DNA of 64,000 nucleotides, taken from Diogma glabrata. Taxonomy: Eukaryota; Arthropoda; Insecta; Diptera; Cylindrotomidae. A program made the translations under genes and the position numbers. The stretch spans positions 114,654,437 through 114,718,436 of the forward strand of contig OY856187.1 of NCBI GenBank assembly GCA_963693315.1, given 5' to 3'. Positions 1-11,979 of the stretch are shown here, one piece after another. Positions within the stretch are counted from its first letter, which is position 1. Each line of letters begins with the position of its first letter. Below the pieces are notes generated by a model. The model made no database searches and was not told the DNA's origin. It saw nothing but the letters and a program-made list of their open reading frames with translations.

Positions 1-2031
1 AACGAGAAACCAAAACCTTGTAACAATTCTACAACAACAAAAGTAAACTTAAACAAACAAAAATTCAGCGGAAATCAGCGTGGTAAAGAAATGAATATAG
101 TCGGAGTGGTATTAATGGGAGATTACGTCCTATTCAGAAATACAATTTTTCCCTTGCTTTTCCTTTTTTTGTTTGCTATTCATCCGTTTTTCTATGTAAG
201 AAAGGTATATAAATATGTATAGTGATGTAGTTTCTTCTTTTTATTTGTGTTTTTTGTTTGTCAAATAAATTATTATATACTTTTCTCTATGTTTTTCTAC
301 ATAAACCTTTTTTAGAGGCGGAAAAAATTCGCTTGGGTTTGGATTTTTAATGTCACCATTTGTTTTGTTTTGAGTTTTTTTTGAACGAAAAGATTTTTGT
401 GTAATAAGAATTAATTTGTCGCATTTTGATGAATACGTGATTTTTTTTGTATTTGATTTACGTTAAAATAAAAGGTTAGTGTGAAATGAAAAAATTAAAT
501 TAGGTGAAACCAACCTTTCAGGTATTGTATGAAGTTTTCTGTCGGGTTTTAAGAACTGAAAAGATTCTGGAGATTTTTAGCGACTATTTCTATTTAGTGG
601 ATTTCTGTGATTAACGAAAAACTCTCAGTTAAAACCTATTCAGAATAGCATTTGAACAATATTAGCGTTGATCGTTGCGTAACGAGCTAAAATTTATTTA
701 TCATTTACGGTAAGTAAAGTTTTATGGTAGTTTTAGACTGTCCAATATTGGCAAATGAAATCATTTTAAGACACTCATCAATACGGAACCAACAGTATTT
801 CAAAGTAGCCTTTTAGCAAACTTATTGTCTGCTTTGAAGATTTTGCCTTAGTTTATCCTGAATTTTATTTTACAAGATGGGATTTTTTAAAATTCTTAAA
901 TTATTTTTATAATTTATTATTATTCTTAACTGTCGTTTTATAAATTGTTATGAAGCGGTTGTCACTTTTTAGTTTTTTAAGTTAAGAAATAGTCAAACTG
1001 AGTTTTTTAGTGGAAATTAGAAAAAGTTAATGAAATTTAAATGTTTTTAGTCAAATTTATAGTTGACATTTATTTTCGTGGCAGTCGATCGCAATTATTG
1101 GAATAAGACATTCAATGTTTTGCTTGAGTTTAATTAAGTGAAAAAACTGTTGAAATTTACCTAGTGCTTGAACATTAAAAAATTAGTCTATTTTTCAATT
1201 TTTTTTTGTGACTAATTAGTTGAAGTTTTTTTTAAGCAAAAAGAAAGAACAAAATTTTTTTGTTGCGTCAAAATATTATAATGGTAATCGATGAGAATTA
1301 AGTCAAATAAATTTACAGTTTTATTTAAAACTTAGAACTTTTAGTTAATTAATGTATTATTAAATTGAAAATAATTAGGAAAAAATGTAAATGAGAATTA
1401 AGTTAATTCAGTAAATTATTTGTGATATAACATCACTCCGATGGAAAATCTCCCATCAAGAATAATATAAGAACTGAATCTAAAAAATTATGGTGTAAAT
1501 TATGAAACTTTTTGCAATCCATACAATTTTCGACCGATTTAGTTTCGAACCAATGAGAAAATTTTTAAACTTTAAAAAAATTTATCATTCTCATCAGGGC
1601 TAGCCGACTAGATAAACTACCAAAGAATATCAAAGCTAATATAAACCAAAAATAAGGTTACAACTCTAGCGAAGTATAAAAAAACAAAAAATTTACATAA
1701 ACATATATTTTATGTAAAGTTTTTGTTTTTATGTAGAACGATTAAAGAAAAATTAAAGCACATAGAAAAATTATAAAGTAAGTTAAATTTTTTGTGCAAT
1801 TAAACTAACAATTATATAAAAATTACCGTTTGCATGGACGCTTTTTACTGCGTCTGAAAATTTTATTTGAGAAAAACAAAAATATAAGAACATATGCTAT
1901 TGTTTTGAAAAAGTTATTGAATCCAAATATTAAATAAAACTGTGAACTAATCGATTAGTGAAATAAAAAGAAGAATTTTTCTATCGTAAAGGCTACGTTT
2001 TTTTTATTTTCGTTTTTATTTTAAACATAAC
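1..2031. other. AT-rich non-coding stretch
   Basis: No open frame of useful length and no recognisable RNA gene is visible on either strand. The sequence is very AT-rich, with many A and T runs. Intronic or intergenic DNA is the simplest reading. Confidence 0.6.
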
Positions 2032-2033
2032 TA

Positions 2034-2471
2034 CCCGGGTAAGAAAAAGCTAAGAGGCCAAAAGGGCCTGGGTTTGGGCCAAGCTTGATATTTTCAAACG
2101 GCCAAAGCTTAAGCCAAGCTTGGACTGATGTCCTTGGGCCAATTCTGGCAAGCCAGGCTTGTGCCAAGTCTTCCAAATAAGACTTGGGCCAGGTCTACCA
2201 AATCAATTTTTTGTCCAAACCTCCTTTAAATGTGTGGAAAGAGTAACACATATAAAAAAAATAAAGATAAACATAATATAGCCTGCACATGTTTACAATG
2301 CATTACACTGGTTAATAACGCGTAATATAATAAACTGTACCTTGGTTTAGTTTAGGCATTTATAACTGGCCCAAACTGAAACCAAAGCTAGCTAGCCAAG
2401 GCTTCGCCAATACTGGCACGAGGTTGGCGTGAGATTGGCCCGTTGTTTAATATTGGCAGCTCCTACCCCGG
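2034..2471. mobile_element. Non-autonomous TA-flanked element, family B (MITE)
   Basis: The segment begins CCCGGGTAAG and ends with an imperfect inverse (CTACCCCGG), and has TA directly on both sides (2032-2033 and 2472-2473). Inside it is conspicuously GC-richer than its surroundings and full of GGCC, AAGCTT and CCAAG motifs. Most of it recurs in reverse orientation at 62161-62543, which shows that it is a dispersed repeat. It carries no coding sequence. The TA duplication is typical of Tc1/mariner-like and some other superfamilies; I do not assign one. Confidence 0.7.
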
Positions 2472-2740
2472 TAGTAATTCATTGTTGTACTTGCGATTTT
2501 GTTTGTTTGTGGTTTACTAATTATTATTGTTGTTTTTCTTTAAAAAAAATATTACTGCAATAATAATTGTTATTGTTGTTGTGATTATTTAAAAACAAAT
2601 CCAACTGTTCATTTTCAACAATTTTGTTTTATTGCGACAATGTCCAAAAATCTGCAATAATCTGTAAGTTTTTGGATGCCGCTATTATTTTTAACAATAA
2701 CATTATTGCAACGATTTGATTTTACAACATTCAACAATTA

Positions 2741-5030
2741 CACTAGTTTACAAATTTTGAACTTTTTTGTCTCCCTGAATAAAACCCAACTTTTCTTATG
2801 GATTTCGACCTCCTGAACATGAATATCATATTCATTTTTTTTGGTTAGCTCTTGTTTTTGAGATATTCACGAAAAACCAATTTTTTGGTGATCAAAAATG
2901 TTGTTTCGGTTTTTGGGTCTCATATTTTACAAAACAAACAAATAAAATATATTAATGAAATATGTGCATAGTAAATACGCTAACAAATATTTTGAGCTAT
3001 ATTTTGTAAAAATCCATTAAGGATTCTGGAAGTTACAGTCGCAAAAAGTTGAAAAAATACGAAAAATTCACGTTTTTTCAAATTTTTCCATTTTCAACAC
3101 CATAAATTTTGAACAAACAAAGACACTAATTTTTTTTTTAATTTCTTGGAACCTGTAGTAATTTCAATTTTATTTCTTTTAAGCTAAAAGGTACGAATAT
3201 TGGTGCAGTTTGCACCAAGTTATTCAAGTTTTTCCAAAGAAAGTCAAAATTCGAAATTTGGAATAAAAATTTAACTTTAAGAATAATTTAAATTCTGAAA
3301 CATAATTGATTTATATATAAGTAGTTTTCGTAGTAGATTTAGCTCCTCCTACCTCGGACTTATTTAAGGAGTTGGAAAATATCAGTTAGTTGATTATGAA
3401 ATGTCTTTTTTTGACAAAAGTTGTGTTTTGTATGTATATGATTTTTATCGAAATTGAGATTTTTTTGGGAAGTTTTTTGACATGATCTAGCTCTTCCCAC
3501 CTTGGACTTATTTTAGGAGTTGAAAAATATCAGTTAGTTGATTATAAAATGTCTTTTTTTGACAAAAGTTGTATTTTATTTGTATATGATTTTTCTCGAA
3601 ATTGAAATTTTTTTTGTGAAGTTTTTGGACATGATCTAGCTCCTTCCACCTCGGATTTATTTTAGGAATTGGAAAATATTAGTTAGTAATGAAGATAGGC
3701 AGTTCTTATAAATGGGGTGATTTAGCAGTATGTTCTATGTAACTTCCACAAATAAAACAAAATGAATTTGTGCTATTTTTACACTTGAAACTTCTTGACG
3801 ACGCCATTTAAATAAACTTGATTTTGCACTTTACTAACAATTTATTTTGCTTTAAAAGGCAGCTATCACTATTGATTTATTGATTTTAAAAAATAATATA
3901 CTATTTAAAATTTATATTTGTAACATTTTTTCTTTTTTAATTATTATTTTCATTTGAATGTTTGGAATTAAATTTATCCTCAGAGAGATTATATTTGCAA
4001 CTTATTATACGACAATTATCTACTTAAAAAGAAATCTCTTTAAACTAGTTAAACAAAAGTTGCGAAAACCGAAAAACTATTAAAAAGGAGAAGTAATTGC
4101 TTTCTTAAATTAAACTTAAAATGATCATAAACGTAAGTTGTAACACAAGGTGGGCGATGATAGAAAAAAATTTACATTATCAAAAAACGAAAAAAAAGAG
4201 AAAAAAGAAAAGAAACAAACCTTACAGGTGTTAATAGACATAAATAGGGGCTTAACTTTATGGTGCTTGAAGTAACTTAAATAGTTCTGATGTTATGATG
4301 TTTTGCCTCTCCTCTTAATTCATTATCTTTTGTTTATATTTTTCTATATACGTATCATATCTATATAGTCTCATATACGTCTCATACCAATTCCCAACTT
4401 CGAAAACAAAAATGGAAATTATACTTTACTATTTTAAAATAATTCTTTACTGATGTTTGAGAACGACTGAACTTATAAAATTATTATTTATGGCACAATA
4501 AATTAAGTAAAAAATTATTTTTCCCAAATTTTGAGTTTTGACTTTCTTTGGGAAAACTTGAATAACTTGGTGCAAACTGCACTAATATTCGTTACTTTTA
4601 ACTTAAAAGAAAGAAAATTGAAATTACTATAGGCTCCAAGAAATTAAAAAAAATTAGTGTCTTTGTTCAAAATTTATGGCGTTGAAAATGAAAAAATTAA
4701 AAAAAAACGTGAATTTTTCGTATTTTTTCAACTTTTTTCGACTGTCACTTCCAGAATCCTTGATGGATTTTTACAAAATATAGCTCAAAATGTTTGTTTG
4801 TATATTAACTGTGCACGTGTTTCATTAATATTTTTAATATTTTTGTTCTGTAAAATATGAGACCCGAAAACCGAAACAACATTTTTGATCACCAAAAAAA
4901 TTGGTTTTTCGTGAATATCTCAAAAACAAGAGCTAACCAAAAAAAATGAATATGATATTTGTGTTCAGGAAGTTCAAATCTATAAGAAAAGATGGGTTTT
5001 ATTCCGGGAGATTTTTCTTGTAAACTAGTG
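2741..5030. mobile_element. Non-autonomous CMC (CACTA/Mirage/Chapaev)-type element with long inverted arms
   Basis: The two ends are CACTAGTTTACAA and its inverse, and the trinucleotide TTA lies directly outside both (2738-2740 and 5031-5033). The arms (about 2741-3262 and 4518-5030) are inverted copies of each other for roughly 500 bp with scattered substitutions. Elements of the CMC superfamily start with CACTA or a variant and duplicate 2-4 bp, and Chapaev3-type elements duplicate TWA, so termini and target site both fit. No transposase is visible in the 1.25-kb centre, so it would depend on a helper. An open frame at 4657-4860 lies in the right arm and is a chance frame. Confidence 0.72.
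3333..3700. repeat. 147-bp tandem repeat, about 2.5 copies
   Basis: Blocks sharing GATCTAGCTC, a variant of CCACCTCGGA and TTATTTTAGGAGTTG start near 3335, 3483 and 3630, a period of about 147 bp. The copies differ by substitutions and small indels. The array lies in the unique centre of the CMC-type element next to its left arm. Confidence 0.75.
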
Positions 5031-5253
5031 TTATCTGTGTGTTTAAATGAATAAAGCTATCGTTTTCTTATCTATTTTGTTTGGATAATGCTATGATAGG
5101 CTAGGTCTAGTAGGAGGATGGTATCCAACAAGCATGTCGCGTGAGTAGTCGCGTGAATTTTATTAATATAAATAAAATGATATAATCCTGATTGATGATG
5201 ATGTGGTGGTGGTGATGGATTTGATTTCTTTAGGCTTAGGAGTTTTTTTGTAC

Positions 5254-5355
5254 CTGTGATTTCATACACTTTTAAGTACATTTCAGCATTTACAATGGAC
5301 TGAGGAGGTAGATCCGAACTCACAAACTGCGAACCGCCTAAACCCACTCTAGGCA
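5254..5355 (-). CDS. Possible host exon, unrecognised
   Basis: On the minus strand an open frame runs from about 5355 and reaches a good splice donor, ACAG|GTACAA, whose exon side ends at 5254. The stretch is GC-richer than its surroundings and reads as a plausible 34-residue segment (…GLGGSQFVSSDLPPQ…). A stop lies just upstream in the same frame, and no convincing acceptor with a pyrimidine tract is seen. I do not recognise the protein. It could equally be a chance frame. Confidence 0.2.
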
Positions 5356-5389
5356 CTCAGCTCCTCGAAAGCTCATGATTGTTTTTCTA

Positions 5390-7550
5390 TGATACAAAAT
5401 TTTTAATTAGTTGCTTATTTGATTATACATTAAATTTCATGTTTGTCGGAAACCTCCAGAATGTACGAGCTTGGTTTGAACAACTTACAATACAAATTTG
5501 TGAACGACATCAAAGAAGTTTGGTTTCAAGTTACTTTTAAACAACTTGCAGTAGGTACTAATAGTGCTTACCCGTTGTAGATATAATTTAGATTATTATT
5601 ATTATTGATGATTTATAGCTATATGTATAAATTATTTTTACCTAATTTTCACACCTAATTTTTTAGTTGTAATATAGTTCCTTCCTTTGATGTTATTTGA
5701 AGAAAGTTGCATTGAATTCGATATTTTAAGAAACCACAAACAATACACTAGTTTTAATTGGGTTTTTCTATATCATTTTTTTTATTAGAAAATTAGTGGT
5801 TTGAGGCACTTTCCACCAATTAAATTTTTGTACTGAAAAAATTCGTTAGCTAAAAATTGAAAGCATAACAAAAATTAAAAATATAAAGGATCATAAACCG
5901 AAAATCTAATACAATAATTCCGAACAAAACTATCTTCGTATGTTTGGGGTGTAACAAATTAAAAATAACAACCTAAAGATACCAAGTAACTATTCGACCC
6001 CATTTAATTTCGAATAGTAATTCATTCATGTTAATTTTAAAACCCAAGTACAAAAATACACAACAATAATAAATAAATTGAAAAACATAAACGAAACAAA
6101 CAAAAAATTTATAATAGAAAATAATGTCACGAATAGTGTTTTTTTGTTGTTTTTCTATTATTCCTCACTCCTCAGTAATTGCTGATTCAGTGTTAGCAAA
6201 AAGAACTTGAATCGAAACATGGCAAAAACAAACAAAAATCGTAAAATAACGCAGAAAAATAAAATCTTTTCATCAAAATTTTCTTTTGATTATTATTTTA
6301 CATTTTGTTTTACTTTCAATGAATTATTTTAATGAACGTTGTTTCCTTAAAGAAACGTAAAAATAAGAGGCTGCTGGTTGATTATCTAAATTTCTTTAAT
6401 TAAATTGATATAAATTTAAACAAAGGTTAAAAAAGGTGAAATACAGAGAAAACAAATTATACTTTGTTTCTTTTCATTTCATTTCAATTTAATTTAATTT
6501 AATTTTATCTGAATAAATTATAAGGTCAGTCTGAATTAATATTAAGTAATTGATTGTTAAGGAAGAGAGAAAAGGGAACAATAACATAATATGTACAATA
6601 TATTGCTATTCTTTGTGAACAATGGTAATACACAAAATTTCAAGAAAACCATTTGTTAAGAATAATCTAGTTTTTGCCTTGCGTAGATTTTGTTATTGTT
6701 GTGTAGACTGTAGAAAAATTAGCATGATGTTGGTTAGATTAGATTATAGCAAATGGTTAGCGATAAGCGATTTTGATACTTTTTTTGATTGTATAGGCAT
6801 CCAATATCAAACCCAATTTTATGAACTCTCAGCAGAAACAAAACAATTTGATCCTCGGGCTAATATTAAGATAAGAATTTGTTATTTCTTCAACTCAGAT
6901 GAATATAAATATAGTTTTAGTGTCATCAATTAGTATTTTGAGATACGATTTTTTATTTTTATTTTCTATATAGGATAATTATCTGTAACAGTTAGATCAC
7001 CAAATGTTAAGAAAATCTATTTAAACATTTAACAAATTAACTCCTTCGTTCACAAAGGTTCATCCAAACAAAATCTTGTTCTAACGCCAACGGATCTTTC
7101 TAGATCTTATACAAATAGATGGCTTTACTTATATTCAAAACTTTGTGTACGTTAATATGAATATCTTCCTTAAAATCAGTCTTGCTCAATCTCTTTCGTT
7201 CCTTCATATAACGAACTGCGTCAACATTCACAAATAGTAAGACGGTTCCAGAACAAGACAAATTTGGTGTAACACAAAGCATCAGGGAAACCGATTTATA
7301 TTTCTCATTCCATGAATTTTACCAAAAGCGCCACATGTCTAAATGATTCTGAATCCATCCAAAATTCCATAGAGAAAATATTAAATAAATTTTAATGTCC
7401 GTTTAAAAGCTGATGTCGATCCAACTAAAATTCCACTAAACAGAATGATACAAGATTTTTAAAAAAATGTCAACAACTGCTGAATAATGTATACAAAATT
7501 GCCTTTTTGTGATAGATAAAACATCTAAAATTAGAATAACGTTGTGTGCA
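5390..7550. other. AT-rich stretch without a supported gene
   Basis: The only frame beginning with a real ATG and reaching 100 codons is at 6622-6933 on the plus strand. Its product has no recognisable motif and an AT-driven composition, so I treat it as chance. The part at 7040-7460 is slightly less AT-rich and gives short minus-strand frames that I cannot identify. Confidence 0.5.
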
Positions 7551-7553
7551 TTA

Positions 7554-8567
7554 GGGTGGCCCTTAGGTTACTCTAGAATTTTTTTTTCATTGTACAGTTT
7601 GCGGCACCCCCCCATTTCGTGTCAATACCCATCAAAATATTATTTGTAAAATTTGAAATCAATCGTTCAATTCTAAGAGGTGCCCCCGGTCACCTACAGT
7701 TGAGAGGTTTTGTTCTGGGAATTAAAAAAATTTTAATTTTTTGTACGACCATCTCCCATTTCGTGTCAATACACATAAAAATATTATTTGCAAAATTTAT
7801 ATCAAATGTTAAATTCTAAGGGGTGCTCCCGGCCACTTAAAGTTGAGAGGTTTTGTTCTGAAAAAAAAATTTTAATTTTTTGTACGACCCCCTCCCCTAT
7901 TGCGTGTCAATACCCATGAAAATATTATTTGCAAAATTTTATATCAATTGTTCAGTTCTAAGGGGTGCCCCCGGCCACTTAAAGTTGAGAGGTTTTGTTC
8001 TGAACCTAAAAAAAATTTAAATTTTTTGTACGACACCCTCCCATTTCGTGTCAATACCCATACAAATATTATTTGCAAAATATGAAATCAATCGTTCAAT
8101 TTTAAGCTGTGCCCCTGGGCACTTGAAGTTTTAGTGGCAATTTAAGTGGTCGGGGGCACACCTTAGAATTGAACGATTAATTTCAAATTTTGCAAATAAT
8201 ATTTTTATGGGTATTGACACGAAATGGGAGGGTGTCGTACAAAAAATTTAAATTTTTTTTTTAGGCTCAGAACAAAACCTCTGAACTTTAAATGGCCGGG
8301 AGCACCCCTTAGATTTGAACAATTGATTTCAAATTTTGCAAATAATTTTTTTATGTGTATTGACACGAAATGGCAGGGTATCGAACAAAAAATTAAAAAT
8401 TTTTTTTTAAGGTTTAGAACAAAACCTCTCAACTTTAAGTGGCCGGGGGCACGCCTTAGAATTGATCGATTGATTTCAAATTTTACAAATAATATTTTTA
8501 TGGGTATTGACACGAAATGGGAGGGTGCCGTACAAAAAATTAAAAAAATTTTATTTAAGGGCCACCC
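7554..8567. mobile_element. Foldback element with tandemly repeated inverted arms
   Basis: The ends are GGGTGGCCCTTAG and the inverse TAAGGGCCACCC, with TA on each side (7552-7553 and 8568-8569). Three further bases also pair, so the true edge could be CATTAGGG. Each arm is built from ~140-147-bp units beginning near 7611, 7755, 7894 and 8040 on the left, and in inverted form near 8220, 8364 and 8511 on the right. The unpaired centre is only about 60 bp. Frames in both arms read like one another because they are the same unit in opposite orientation; they are not genes. The right end was later invaded by the RTE-like LINE. Confidence 0.8.
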
Positions 8568-8733
8568 TAATGTGGGTAGCGAAAATCCGAAATTCTACGT
8601 CCACGCCGTGCTACCTGGGTAACGCTAACAGAATTAGGTTGGTGTAGTTGAGAGGGGCAGAGTAAATACTGCTTATACTCAATGATTCTGCACCATGGCG
8701 AGTCATTGGCGCCATAAAACCAATGCAACTCAA

Positions 8734-8895
8734 GCGTCTGTTCTCCATGTTAGGGGCGGCTTGGAGCGGGCGTCTGTCTTGGATCAAGCGGCTCGCTATA
8801 TAAATGTGTAGAAAGCGTCTGCTCTCCATGTTAGGGGCGGCTTTCAGTGGGCGTCTGTCTTGGATCAAGCGGCTCGCTATATAAACGTGTAAAAA
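8734..8895 (+). repeat. Two 81-bp tandem repeats in the LINE 5' leader
   Basis: Two units (8734-8814 and 8815-8895) share GCGTCTG, CTCCATGTTAGGGGCGGCTT and GGATCAAGCGGCTCGCTATA with few differences. The period is 81 bp. Each unit also contains GCGTCTGT twice and a TATATAAA near its end. Repeated 5' monomers are known as internal promoters in some LINEs; that role here is inference. Confidence 0.85.
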
Positions 8896-8994
8896 GGTTG
8901 TTTCTGGTGACCTTAAGATGCAGAACGAACCCATTCACGAAAATTTGGGTTGGGCGAAGGGCTAACACCCCATTTCCGTAAAAAAATTATTGTC

Positions 8995-11979
8995 ATGAAT
9001 TCTGTACACAGGCCTCGGAATATCTCGGATTCATTATTGGAACGACCTCGGAAACTGTACCCGGACTACGATTTAAAAATGGGAACCTGGAACGTGCTTA
9101 GCCTCAGAAGACCAGGAGATCTCCTAAAACTCACTCAACAAGTCGAGAGCTACACACTGGATATAGTGGCATTACAAGAACTAAGATGGCCAGGCAGTGG
9201 AATCCATGAAACAGCGAAAGGATACACTCTGTATTATTGCGGTCATCAAAATGGAGGAGAATTTGGAGTTGGCTTTCTTATACACCGTCGCGTGAATCAG
9301 CATGTTATCGACTTCTGCCCTATTAATATGCGGTTATGCACACTGAGAATCCGCACGCAAAAATTCAATGTAACGATCGTCAATGTTCATGCACCTACTG
9401 AAGATAAAGCAGATGATATTAAAGACCTGTTCTTCCTAGAACTCGAGGAAGTCATCAATAACATCCCGCGGCACGATATAAAAATCGTGGTAGGTGACTT
9501 TAATGCTCAAATCAGTAGGATTGCAGAACTTAAAACACATATCGGCCCTAACAGCTTGCATCATACCAGCAACAATAACGGTTTTCGCGCAGCCGAGCTG
9601 GCTATGATGTATGATCTAGTAATTTCCAGCACTTTCTTCCCTCACAAGAGAATTCACAAGGCAACGTGGAAATCAAATGACGGAAGAACGGAAAATCAAA
9701 TCGATCACGTCATGATCTCTAAGAGACACTCTACAAGTATAACTGACGTTCGATCATACAGAGGTGCTGATATGGACACCGATCATATGCTTGTCATCTT
9801 TAAGTACAAGTGCAAGTTGTCATCCACATTTAACAGACAAGCAAAAAAGACCGTGCGCTGGAATGTCGAAGCATTTAAACATCCGGAAACGCTGAATAGA
9901 TATCAGGAAATAATAACACAAAACATAGGAGAGCATGACATCTCTTCTGAGATGCCATTAAACATACAAGAAGAATGGCAAACGCTTCAATCAACCATTA
10001 TAGCCGCAGCACAAACTACAATCGGAAAACGACCACCGAAATCACACAACGAATGGTTTGACGACGAGTGCCGCCAATCCGTTGAAAATAAACAAAAACT
10101 GCGAGAAAAATGGTTAACAAGGAACACCCGAAGCTCCCAAGCTGATTATCTATGCGCCAGGAAAGCCTCAGCAAAACTTCTACGTAAAAAGAAACGCGAA
10201 CACATGAAGAGCTGCATCGAAAACATCAACCAACATGCGGCCAACGGAAATTCAAAAGAGTGCTTTGCCAATGCACGAAATCTGACCAAAGATTTCCACC
10301 CAAGATCTACAGCCATCAAAAATGTGAATAATGAACTTACAACAAGTGAACGTGATGTGCTGGCAGTGTGGCGATCCCACTTTCAAGACCTACTGAATAG
10401 GACGAACGAAGTTCATCCTATTCGAGCAATTGCTCCATCAACTGATGAGATTTTTGTCCCTTACCCAGCAATAGAAGAAGTGGAAGCTGCCATTAAAAAA
10501 CTGAAAAATGGCAAATCACCAGGTTTCGATGGAATTCCCGCAGAACTTCTGAAAAATGGAGGAGCAGCTCTGGTCTCACGTATATACGATCTGATTCTTG
10601 CAATCTGGGACCAAGAAGAACTACCTGATGAATGGAAAACAGCTCTCATTGTTCCGCTACATAAGAAAGGTGACCGTTTAAAGTGTGAAAATTATCGTGG
10701 CATCGCACTGTTGAACACTGCATATAAAATACTAGCTAATGTTGTACTTGCTCGACTCATCCCGTTCGCCGAATCTATCATCGGTGACTATCAGTGTGGT
10801 TTTCGTCCCAACCGCTCAACCACAGATCAATGTTTTACATTAAGGATGATTCTGGAAAAATGTTGGGAGTACAACATCAGCATTCACCAGCTCTACGTTG
10901 ATTTCAGGCAAGCATATGATAGTATCATCCGCGACAACCTCTGGTCCGCACTCATATGCCTTGGTATCCCAGAGAAACTTGTTTCTCTGTGTAAACTCAC
11001 AACATCGGGATCAAATTGTAGAATAGTAATCGAAGGGTCAGTTTCTGATCCTTTCGATATAACATCAGGTGTTCGACAAGGTGATGCACTCGCGCCCGTA
11101 CTATTTAATTTGGCGCTGGAGTACGCGATAAGAAAAAGCCGAATTGAGACACAAAACTGCATATATAACAAATCTAGTCAAGTTCTTGGCTACGCAGATG
11201 ATATTGTGCTTCTCGGACGTAGAACAAGCGATATTAAGGATAGTCTCTCTCAGCTTGAAAGAAATGCTAAACGGCTTGGATTATGCATCAACACCAGCAA
11301 AACTAAAGTGTTAACAACATCTAAGAACATACCTCCCGGAAATCTGGATACTGGCGACTATGAAGTGGAACGCGTGGAAAACTTCAAATACCTCGGGTCT
11401 GTAATAACATCGTCAAATGACATGCAGGCAGATATCAAAGCCCGTGTCTCTGCCGCATACAGAGTTTTCTACGCATACTCAAAACTTCTGCGATCAAAAC
11501 ATCTTTCGCGGTCGTGTAAACTCACACTTTACAAAGCATTGATACGACCTGTGCTTACATTTGGAAGTGAAAGCTGGACACTGACTTCCTCCGATTGTAG
11601 AATTCTATCAACATTCGAGAGGAAAGTCATACGAACAATTTATGGTCCATGTAAAGTTGCTGAAAATCAGTATAGAATCCGAATGAATCATGAAATCAGA
11701 CAGCTTCTTGGAGGCTGCGATGTAATCGGATTCATTAAATCCAACCGGATTAGATGGTTTGGTCATGTAGAAAGGGCTCCATTGGAAAGAATGATAAAAA
11801 AAGCGTCCCAACAACAACCAGCTGGTGTTCGTCGAAGAGGAAGACCTAGACAACGCTGGCGTGATGACATCATCCAAGACCTTCGTGATATAGGATGTCG
11901 AAACTGGGGTCAACTGGTCATGGAACGAGATGATTGGAAGCTGGTGGCACAGACGGCAAAATCCCTCCATGGGATGTAA
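8995..11979 (+). CDS. RTE-like endonuclease / reverse transcriptase
   Basis: This single protein of about 994 residues would nick target DNA and copy the LINE RNA into the nick (target-primed reverse transcription). The frame is already open from 8950, but the first ATG is at 8995, so I start there. Counting from 8950, an exonuclease-endonuclease-phosphatase domain spans about residues 44-285, with N48, E77, D183/N185, D252/H253 and the final D278/H279 all present. The reverse transcriptase covers about 500-800, with D651 in LYVDF, the SGVRQGDALAP motif and YADD at 748-751. The C-terminus (RIRWFGHVERAP, then RRGRPRQRWRDD) is the basic tail seen in insect proteins annotated as 'craniofacial development protein 2-like', which are LINE-derived. 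Nothing catalytic is missing, so the copy is potentially active. The base composition is much less AT-rich than its neighbours, which fits a recent arrival. Confidence 0.93.
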   Translation: MNSVHRPRNISDSLLERPRKLYPDYDLKMGTWNVLSLRRPGDLLKLTQQVESYTLDIVALQELRWPGSGIHETAKGYTLYYCGHQNGGEFGVGFLIHRRVNQHVIDFCPINMRLCTLRIRTQKFNVTIVNVHAPTEDKADDIKDLFFLELEEVINNIPRHDIKIVVGDFNAQISRIAELKTHIGPNSLHHTSNNNGFRAAELAMMYDLVISSTFFPHKRIHKATWKSNDGRTENQIDHVMISKRHSTSITDVRSYRGADMDTDHMLVIFKYKCKLSSTFNRQAKKTVRWNVEAFKHPETLNRYQEIITQNIGEHDISSEMPLNIQEEWQTLQSTIIAAAQTTIGKRPPKSHNEWFDDECRQSVENKQKLREKWLTRNTRSSQADYLCARKASAKLLRKKKREHMKSCIENINQHAANGNSKECFANARNLTKDFHPRSTAIKNVNNELTTSERDVLAVWRSHFQDLLNRTNEVHPIRAIAPSTDEIFVPYPAIEEVEAAIKKLKNGKSPGFDGIPAELLKNGGAALVSRIYDLILAIWDQEELPDEWKTALIVPLHKKGDRLKCENYRGIALLNTAYKILANVVLARLIPFAESIIGDYQCGFRPNRSTTDQCFTLRMILEKCWEYNISIHQLYVDFRQAYDSIIRDNLWSALICLGIPEKLVSLCKLTTSGSNCRIVIEGSVSDPFDITSGVRQGDALAPVLFNLALEYAIRKSRIETQNCIYNKSSQVLGYADDIVLLGRRTSDIKDSLSQLERNAKRLGLCINTSKTKVLTTSKNIPPGNLDTGDYEVERVENFKYLGSVITSSNDMQADIKARVSAAYRVFYAYSKLLRSKHLSRSCKLTLYKALIRPVLTFGSESWTLTSSDCRILSTFERKVIRTIYGPCKVAENQYRIRMNHEIRQLLGGCDVIGFIKSNRIRWFGHVERAPLERMIKKASQQQPAGVRRRGRPRQRWRDDIIQDLRDIGCRNWGQLVMERDDWKLVAQTAKSLHGM

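Noticed and set aside
97..1460. Possible inverted ends with GGAGTG and GGGAGATT near 106 and 1434
   Set aside because: The two motifs appear in a different order at the two sites, so they do not form a terminal inverted repeat.
7619..8622. Similar frames on plus and minus strands around 7.6-8.6 kb
   Set aside because: They resemble each other because they lie in inverted copies of one repeat unit; no family motif is present.
10461..11970. Minus-strand frames inside the LINE
   Set aside because: They are antisense to the well-supported endonuclease-RT frame and have no motif of their own.
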